Part shown: one piece after another, positions 57,439 through 64,000 of the stretch | How positions within the stretch are numbered: the first letter of the stretch is position 1 | Layout of the letters: every line of letters begins with the position of its first letter | Origin: Eleusine coracana subsp. coracana | Taxonomy: Eukaryota; Streptophyta; Magnoliopsida; Poales; Poaceae | Reading direction: 5' to 3' | Length of the DNA stretch: 64,000 nt | Assembly (NCBI GenBank): GCA_032690845.1 | Contig: CM064427.1 | Span: 17,247,501 to 17,311,500 of the forward strand | Made by a program: the position numbers and the translations under genes | The notes under the pieces: generated by a model | Database searches by the model: none | Told to the model about the DNA's origin: nothing | Seen by the model: only the letters and a program-made list of their open reading frames with translations

Positions 57439-60232
57439 ATGTCGAATATAGCCCCATCTCCCAGTTCTTCATCTTCCAGAGAAGACAATGGAAGTGATAA
57501 TTCCAATTCCAAGGGTACCCCTTCATCACCATCCGGTTCAAATTCAGGCTCGAGCTCAAGATCACCCTCTGATTCCAAAGGCGGTTCTAGCCCACCTCCA
57601 TCTCCAAGTTCACCAGGACGGTCGTCACCCTCAGATTCTCAAGATTCATCTTCCACTAGCCCTCCTTCCCCTTCAGGAAGCTCTCCATCGCGATCGTCAC
57701 CTTCGCCATCATCGCAGCCATCACCAAAGGCACCATCTTCATCGAACGGTGGCAATTCTAAATCTCCACCACCGCCATCTCCAACTTCTGACTCTTCTCC
57801 AACCAGAGGCAGTTCTAGTTCTTCTCAAAACAGCGGCAATTCCAATTCTTCACCACCACCGGGCAGCAAATCATCACCGCCTCCGGAACGATCAGGAGGC
57901 TCTTCTCCTTCTCCTCCATCCCCATCCTCCACTCAGGACCCTCCCAGAGAGTCAGGTGAGTCATCATCGTCGTCGAGAGCACCGCCTCCTCCCTCGTCCC
58001 CATCGCCTCCACCGAAGAGTAACAATTATCAATCAAATTCTGAACCTTCTCCTCATACTCCTCCATCACCTCCACCTCCCACGAACACGTCGGTGGTGTT
58101 CGTCCCTGTCCCTGTCATGACCAATGGTCCACCCGGTGCACTGTCACCTCCTGGGTCAGTGGCCTTCCCACCTGGTTCCTCTGTGACAACTACTAACCTT
58201 CCAGGTTCCACAGCCAATGCTGGCCGTCAGGTGCATGGTTCGTCAGGAACATCCAATAGTGACGCTTTATCGCACTCATCTTTGGGTTCATCGAGAGTAA
58301 GCACCAGTCATGTAGCTGCGGCCATCGCAGGCGCAACCATAACAGGTTTGATGTTCGTTGTGGTAGCCATTTTTTTGGTCGTGTCGTGGAGGAAGAAGAA
58401 GAGGTCCCCGGACGGAATAGTCTATCACAACGGTAACCTCAAACTAGTTATCATATATATCACATGCAGAAATCCGTGATCATCATCGTTAACACAATAT
58501 ATACACGCCGGGCATGTATGCAGATGGCAGTTACTACGTGCACTCAGGTCAACTCGGCGGCGCCAACCAGTCCGGCATGCTGTATCACCAGCCGCCCGGA
58601 GCATCGGCCGGCTTCTCCTACGGACCGGCCCCAACTCCGGACAATGCCGGGGGAGGTTACTACCAGTCTGGCATCATGGATTCCAAGTCGTCCTTCAGCT
58701 ACGAGGAGCTGACGAGCATCACGAGCAACTTCTCCCGGGACAATGTGATCGGGGAGGGTGGTTTCGGGTGCGTGTACAAGGGGTGGCTCGCAGACGGCAA
58801 GTGCGTCGCCGTGAAGCAGCTCAAGGTCGGCAGCGGGCAGGGCGAGCGCGAGTTCCAGGCGGAAGTGGAGATCATCAGCCGAGTTCACCACCGCCACCTC
58901 GTCTCCCTCGTCGGGTACTGCGTCGCGGCGCACCATAGGATGCTCATCTACGAGTTTGTCCCCAACGGCACCCTGGAACACCATCTGCACGGTAAGAATT
59001 AGCAAGAAAGCACTACACATCTTCAATGGACCGTTTATTATATTTTTATAGGCCGAGGTGTGCCGATGATGGACTGGGCGACGAGGCTCAGGATCGCCAT
59101 TGGCGCCGCGAAGGGATTGGCGTATCTACACGAAGATTGTATGTTTGTTCCGCTATAAGCTGATGGCCAATTGTGGTTATATTTGTTTTATGTTCCACCT
59201 GGCTACTAACGAGTGGTGATTTGTTTTGCAAGCGCTGTAATTTCAAGGTCACCCAAGGATCATCCACAGGGACATCAAGTCAGCTAACATTCTGCTGGAT
59301 TACTCCTTTGAAGCACAGGCAAGATTGACCAACGAGAAATCTTCTCTTCTTGATTTTTTTCTCTACTGTTTAATGTTTCATTGCTGTAACACAGCTAGCG
59401 TCATCATGTCATGTCATGCCATCCATGCAGGTTGCGGATTTTGGGCTAGCCAAGCTCTCCAACGACACGAATACACATGTCTCCACTCGCATCATGGGAA
59501 CATTTGGGTACACCTTTTGAATTTCATCCAATTAATCCATTAGTTTCTTTTTAATCTCCTATATATTAATAATTCTCTGATGAATAATGTATGTAATAGG
59601 TACCTTGCTCCTGAGTATGCGTCGAGCGGGAAGCTGACGGACAGGTCGGACGTGTTCTCCTTCGGCGTGGTGTTGCTCGAGCTCATCACGGGGCGGAAGC
59701 CGGTCGACCAGACGCGCCCCATGGGTGAAGAAAGCCTAGTCGAATGGGTGGGTACAGGCAGCTTCTATCTCCTCTCACCACTCGCAACTTGCAAAACTCT
59801 CACTGGTGCACTGGTTATTGATACTTGCTTGGGGTCCAACAGGCAAGACCAGTCCTCGCCGACTCCTTCGAGACGGGGAACCTCGACGCGCTGGTGGACC
59901 CTCGTCTGGAAGGCGCCTACAACAGAGGCGAGATGATGGTAATGGTGGAGGCCGCGGCAGCGTGTGTTCGACACTCGGCTCCGAAGCGCCCCCGCATGGT
60001 GCAGGTGATGAGGGCACTGGACGACGACGCGGGCGGCATGTCAGACCTTAGCAACGGGGTCAAGATTGGACAGAGCCGGGCGTACGGATCTGGGACCCAT
60101 GTGGCAGCCATCCAGCAGCTCCGCCTCACCGCCTTCGCCTCCGAGGAGTTCACCGGGGAGTTCGAGCAGTCCAGAGAGTACAGCAGTGGCACCGACTCCG
60201 AGACTCAGCCGATCAACCAGAGATTGGGATGA
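57439..60232 (+). CDS. PERK: Proline-rich extensin-like receptor kinase (PERK), second gene
   Basis: Plasma-membrane receptor-like kinase. Seven exons: 57439-58432, 58524-58991, 59052-59138, 59248-59318, 59431-59507, 59600-59747, 59843-60232; 2235 nt, 744 residues. The outer region (residues 1-285) is Ser/Pro-rich with SPPP and SSP runs. One membrane helix lies at about 294-318 (IAGATITGLMFVVVAIFLVV) followed by WRKKKR. Kinase motifs are complete: GEGGFGCVYKG, VAVKQLK, HRDIKSANILLD, ADFGLAKL, GTFGYLAPEYAS, DVFSFGVVLLELITGRKPV. The intron after exon 4 begins GC (CACAG|GCAAGA), a GC-AG intron. Exons of 87, 71, 77 and 148 nt equal those of the minus-strand PERK. The last two exons of that gene (162 + 186 nt) are fused here, so one intron was lost or gained. 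Confidence 0.93.
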
Positions 60233-61211
60233 GAGGGACCAAAGTCCGGCTGGGGAGCTCTTACATATCGCCCCCTGTTTTTTTTAGAAAGCATAACCGT
60301 AATGTTAATGTAGTAGGTTACATACGGTAAGTATATAGTACACAGATTGTGAATTAAGATCAGAACTAAAAATGAAATTAGGGCGCCTGTGGATGCAATA
60401 CAAAGGATCGAACTGAAATCCTCAAATGCGTAGCTGTGGCATGCTATATGAAGAAGGTGCGTAAATCAGTGTTCAATTTGGCCCCTGTATATGCATATAT
60501 GACAATTGTGCACCAGACTCCAACTATAGAACAAAGCTAGAGTAGAGAATCCGGACACCAAATTTATGTGTTTATTAGCTAAATCTATAGACGGCCTGTG
60601 CTTGTACCATTCAGGTGTAGCGTTTGAGTGTATGTATAAAAATTAAAATACAAGACATTGTAAATATTTATAAGAAAGCAAAATATGGGGCTTAAATTTG
60701 TCAGAACAACTAGCAACAATCCAACAACCGAGCCTACAAATATAAACCTTATAAAATGATCACGTTAGAGTAATAATCATACATCTGTCTAGAAAATGGA
60801 ATAGAATAACCCGGATGTATTCTTGAGTAAAGATTCTCCTAGAGACGATGATGAGGCTCGTTTCTTGGTCTTTGTTATAAATTCTAATCAAAATACAAAA
60901 AAACATGGAGGTTCTAATAATACAGCATCCCTCAACAGTCACTGTATCATTGCAAACAATAGGACGATGGCAACACAAAATGATGGTCAACGTAGAGAAG
61001 CCATAGGTTAAAATCTTGAAACCTTAAACTGCTCTGCAATTACAACTAGAATGTTGTTGATCATAAAATGTGACACTGGAACCTGTGATCAAAGAAACTG
61101 TAAAGTGGATAATGCATCCGGTACCCTTTTTATACCATTGTAGAGGAAGCCAAGAGAAAGGTCCCCAATTGTAACCGAAGAAACCACGAATGAAGTAATC
61201 ATGGCTGACTC

Positions 61212-61484
61212 TGTTGAGCTACTATGCACCGACCAGTTGCACTTACCAACCCAAGCTGATGGATAAGGATGGACAATTCACTTATGGTTCAAAACTCCCC
61301 TTCACGTGCAGCTCCCTTGGTGCGTAAACGTGAAAATAGGAGTGGCGCAACAGAAAATACGGTCGACAGGACTTGAACTCAAGACCTCTGGCTCGATACC
61401 ATGTTAAACTACTATGTATCGACCAGTTACACCCACCAACCTAAGCTAATGGGAAAGAGTGTGCAATTCACTTATAGTTCAACA
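61212..61484 (-). mobile_element. TRIM with two 83-bp LTRs
   Basis: On the minus strand the first LTR is 61484-61402 (TGTTGAACTATAAGTGAATT ... TTTAACA). It is followed at once by TGGTATCGAGCC, a primer-binding site close to the tRNA-Met type TGGTATCAGAGC. A purine tract (GAAGGGGAG) comes just before the second LTR, 61294-61212, also 83 bp and about 80% similar. The whole element is 273 bp and non-coding. The 5-bp flanks are GACTC (61207-61211) and AACTC (61485-61489), a target duplication with one mismatch. Confidence 0.85.
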
Positions 61485-61560
61485 AACTCATCTGAAATTA
61501 GGATTGTTGCAGTCATGGTAGCCACACATTAAGATACAGGATGTGAGGATGCACCAAGAG

Positions 61561-61952
61561 CCGGCCGAGGAAAACATTTGGGCTACCCTATAATCATAAA
61601 ACAGAACATAAATAGCTGAAGGAAGTCTTTGATCTGCTGCATTGTCCTACTGGCGAAGACCTATCATGGCATAGTCTCGGGTCGTAATGTGAGGCCATGA
61701 CTGAGGAGTTCTCGGCTTTGCAAGCTAAAAACACCCGAGATCTTGTTCCTCCTCCTTCAGACGCCAACATTGTCACTGACAAGTGGTTATTCTGGTTTGA
61801 AATTCATTTGAAATGGTGTTGCTAGCACCATGCAGCAGATCTAGAGTCAGATTGACCGCCAAAGAGGACAAGTAGAAGAATTAAGGTTTGCAGTGGGCCG
61901 ATTGAGGAAATAATTTGGGCTAGCCTACATAATCATAGAACGGAACATGAAC
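61561..61952 (+). pseudogene. Copia reverse-transcriptase relic between direct repeats
   Basis: At 61691-61830 (+) the frame reads EAMTEEFSALQAKNTRDLVP then DANIVTDKWLF, the start of the Copia reverse transcriptase domain. It ends in a stop after about 45 codons. The fragment is flanked by a roughly 53-bp direct repeat (61561-61613 and 61897-61952; shared blocks are atttgggcta, taatcata and cataa/catga). The repeat may be a remnant LTR pair or a duplication. Confidence 0.65.
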
Positions 61953-63163
61953 TTTTCTCTTCAGACTATTTTTTTATGATATAAATTCAGTGCAAAAGAA
62001 GCTTCATGGAAGTGAGGATAAGATCAGGAGATATTAATGCTCGTGGGAGACATATTAACAGAAATTCTCCAATTTTCTAAGAATATATCCTTGCCTAGAG
62101 GCATATTAATAGAAAATTCATTATGGTAAGATACACATGCTCCGGTGACAAAAACATTGATATAAATGGCTAGACCGAGATTCTCTTTCATCACTAAGTG
62201 TATAGATTAATTTAGTGATGGCATGCTACCTCATAATAATACAACTGTCATTAATACAGAGCGCTGTTTAAAAAAACAATCACTATTGATAAACAAAATG
62301 TGATAGCATAGGCTAAAAGCACATCTATTACCACTACCCGAGAGACCAGAGGACCAGATTTTCAGCGAAAATAGTACATGAGCTAGTGATTATACTATAA
62401 TAATAACACCCTTCTACAAATTAGATATATGTATGTATATATTCTCAGAGTAGTTAATTACATAGGTAATACTCGTGCCTTTTGTTTTTGTGGTTCCTGG
62501 ATCTGCGCCACTAGAGATATATCACAAGACTGACCACTAATACCCAATAAGTTCATATCTCTCAGTAATCGTATCAGAGACAAACAACTATTAGATTGAT
62601 CTTTTGGACCTGCTTAATTCTTTCATAAAATATAAATTTATTATCAATATACATGCATCTAACGTGGCAAAGACTAACCGTCAAAAAGTGCACAACAAAG
62701 GGGAAAAAAAATCAACACTACCACAACCAGAAAAGGACGGACGGTATACACAGTAGCAATCAATAATACCTATGTCATCATTTGCAGACGTATCTATAGT
62801 AAGCTATGTACCATTCAACGTCCCACGAAATAAATTTATTATTTTAGCTAGTGAAATTAAAACAATGAGTTGGATCCACGGCACACAGCTTAGCGCCTCA
62901 AGTCTTGCCCGGGCTTACCTCGTGAGAAGAGAGAGAAACCACAAACAACCCCCTCAGCCCTCACTAGCTACAAGAGGACTGCAGCGGTCACACTGCACGT
63001 AAGTGAGAGGTATCCAGCGTCTGCCTCCCTCAAGAACTGGTAACGTCTCCTTCCTCCTGCTTCTCCTTCATCAATTCCCCCGATCCCATCTGGCGATTTC
63101 GCCATCGATCTGACCTTCTGCCCTCGCTGTCTCAGTGTCAAGTCAGTGTCTTCGACGTTGGTG

Positions 63164-63666
63164 ATGGCGGCGGCTACCACTCAACGGGGTGCGATGTTCA
63201 GGTTCCTACCGGCGGAGGTGGCCGAGATGGAGGCCACCGCGCAGCAGCTCACCAACTCCATCTTCCCATCACACGAGGCCATAGATGCACTCACTGCAAA
63301 GTTCAACGCTGCTCCTGACCGGGCTGGCAAGGTCCAGGTCCAGTCCAGGCAGGTATATATACGTCGTCCTTCGCGTCCTTGCATTGATCTATATACGCTA
63401 TCATTTCCCTTGCATGGATCTATGGTCCAGCAAATATTTCTAATCATTTCCCATCTTACGAATCCGTTCTCGCTCCGATCTGTTTGGGTCTGGGGCTCAG
63501 GTGCTGACCTGGTTTCACAACCATCGCTATGCACCTCGTATCAAGGAAAAAAAGGCCAGGAGGCTGGCTCAGCTGGCACCGGGGGAGACATTGCTGCCGG
63601 CGCCCAAGCTGCGTCGGGGAAGCTCCTCCAGTGTTCTCCCTTCTGTGCAAGCCAGCTCCTTCTCAG
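63164..63666 (+). CDS. SHH2: SAWADEE homeodomain homolog (SHH-type), 5' exons only
   Basis: Exon 1 is 63164-63352 and exon 2 is 63501-63666; both junctions are GT-AG and in frame (63 codons, then 55 codons plus one base). The gene continues past the window. The N-terminus has the divergent homeodomain of SHH proteins: FRFLPAEVAEMEATAQQ, then LTAKFNAAPDRAGKVQVQSR and the recognition helix QVLTWFHNHRY. It is followed by a basic KEKKARR. SHH proteins bind histone H3 tails through a C-terminal SAWADEE domain and recruit Pol IV for RNA-directed DNA methylation; that domain would be encoded to the right of the window. SHH1 or SHH2 cannot be decided with certainty; SHH2 fits slightly better. ATG 63164 is the first in frame with the family. 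Confidence 0.8.
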
Positions 63667-64000
63667 GTGATTTGGTCATATCCCTGTGTATTATTACCTC
63701 TGCTAGCTGTTGTATTCCATCTTAGTTCTATACCTATTAATAGTCACACCAATGAAGAGTCTAGTGATGAAATTTTGTACACCGACTGATCTGTGATTGC
63801 AAAATTGTGGATGATTGTATACTGTTATTTATGCTGTATTTGCTTGTGTGGGTTGATCTATATGCATATCTATGTTTCAAAGAATCTTACAAAGCAGCGC
63901 TGAAATGCGCTACTTATTGAGTTTGATGTTGAAATCACTCGCTATATGCATAATATTTATACAACAATTTTTTTTATGCATATGCCCGTTTATATATGAA
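63667..64000 (+). other. Intron of the SHH-type gene, running off the window
   Basis: After the donor at 63667 (CTCAG|GTGATT) the sequence is AT-rich, and no in-frame acceptor with family sequence was recognised before the right edge. The next exons should lie beyond 64000. Confidence 0.6.

Larger units (their letters stand above)
60233..63163. other. Intergenic DNA with retroelement relics
   Basis: The first 150 bases or so are the 3' untranslated region of the second PERK. A TRIM (61212-61484) and a Copia relic (61561-61952) lie in the middle. The rest (60400-61200 and 61960-62930) is AT-rich with no supported gene. From about 62930 to 63163 lies the leader and promoter region of the SHH-like gene, with CT-rich stretches. 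Confidence 0.5.

Noticed and set aside
57488..58120. 210-codon frame inside exon 1 of the second PERK
   Set aside because: A His/Leu-rich shifted reading of the Ser/Pro repeats; the PERK frame is supported by the membrane helix and kinase.
61370..61405. Possible tRNA gene (sequence like gagttcaagtcctg next to tggtatcgagcc on the minus strand)
   Set aside because: No cloverleaf can be drawn; the match is explained as the primer-binding site and internal start of the TRIM.

Overview
This is nuclear DNA of a grass. The genes are rich in introns, their GC-rich first exons sit in AT-rich intergenic DNA, and the proteins match grass families. Repeats fill the spaces: a Sirevirus-type Copia element, a CACTA element with TTTGCCGAGTG subterminal repeats, a Cassandra LTR carrying 5S-like sequence, Stowaway and Tourist-type MITEs, and TRIMs. 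A panicoid grass (sorghum/maize/sugarcane type) is my guess; the sequence does not prove it. No bacterial-type operons, CRISPR arrays or tRNA/rRNA genes were seen.

Layout. 1-4931: 5' part of a decayed Copia (Sirevirus-like) element on the minus strand. 4932-8412: repeat-like and AT-rich DNA. 8413-11114 (-): a proline-rich extensin-like receptor kinase (PERK). 12.8-14.8 kb: a fold-back MITE and a dead PIF/Harbinger element retaining both its Myb-like ORF1 and its transposase. 15494-26392 (+): a 14-exon OTS/ULP1-type SUMO protease with a 477-bp hairpin and a Stowaway MITE in its introns. 27625-33109 (-): a bHLH-like gene found by joining exons by hand; its 4.85-kb first intron holds a MITE, a LINE split by a TRIM, and a Cassandra solo LTR. 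33545-35135: non-autonomous CACTA. 35609-38635 (-): mitochondrial formate dehydrogenase. 39.5-45.2 kb: a cluster of DNA transposons (Tourist-like, hAT, fold-backs), several with target-site duplications. 46644-55786 (+): a 20-exon STE20/GCK-type kinase. 57439-60232 (+): a second PERK. 61.2-61.95 kb: a TRIM and a Copia reverse-transcriptase relic. 63164 to the right edge (+): start of a SAWADEE-homeodomain gene.

The genes do not form a pathway; this is an ordinary gene-rich stretch of a plant chromosome. Roles are cell-wall sensing (two PERKs), SUMO removal, transcription (bHLH-like), formate oxidation in mitochondria, STE20-type signalling, and probably RNA-directed DNA methylation (SHH-like). 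The two PERKs lie about 46 kb apart on opposite strands and share five identical internal exon lengths, so they are related by descent. I found no convincing new molecular system. The most useful unlisted objects are the TE-filled bHLH-like gene, the nested LINE/TRIM and solo-LTR insertions with clean target duplications, the intronic long hairpin, and a GC-AG intron that breaks the kinase ORF of the second PERK. All exon boundaries were derived by eye from splice signals and reading-frame continuity, without transcripts.
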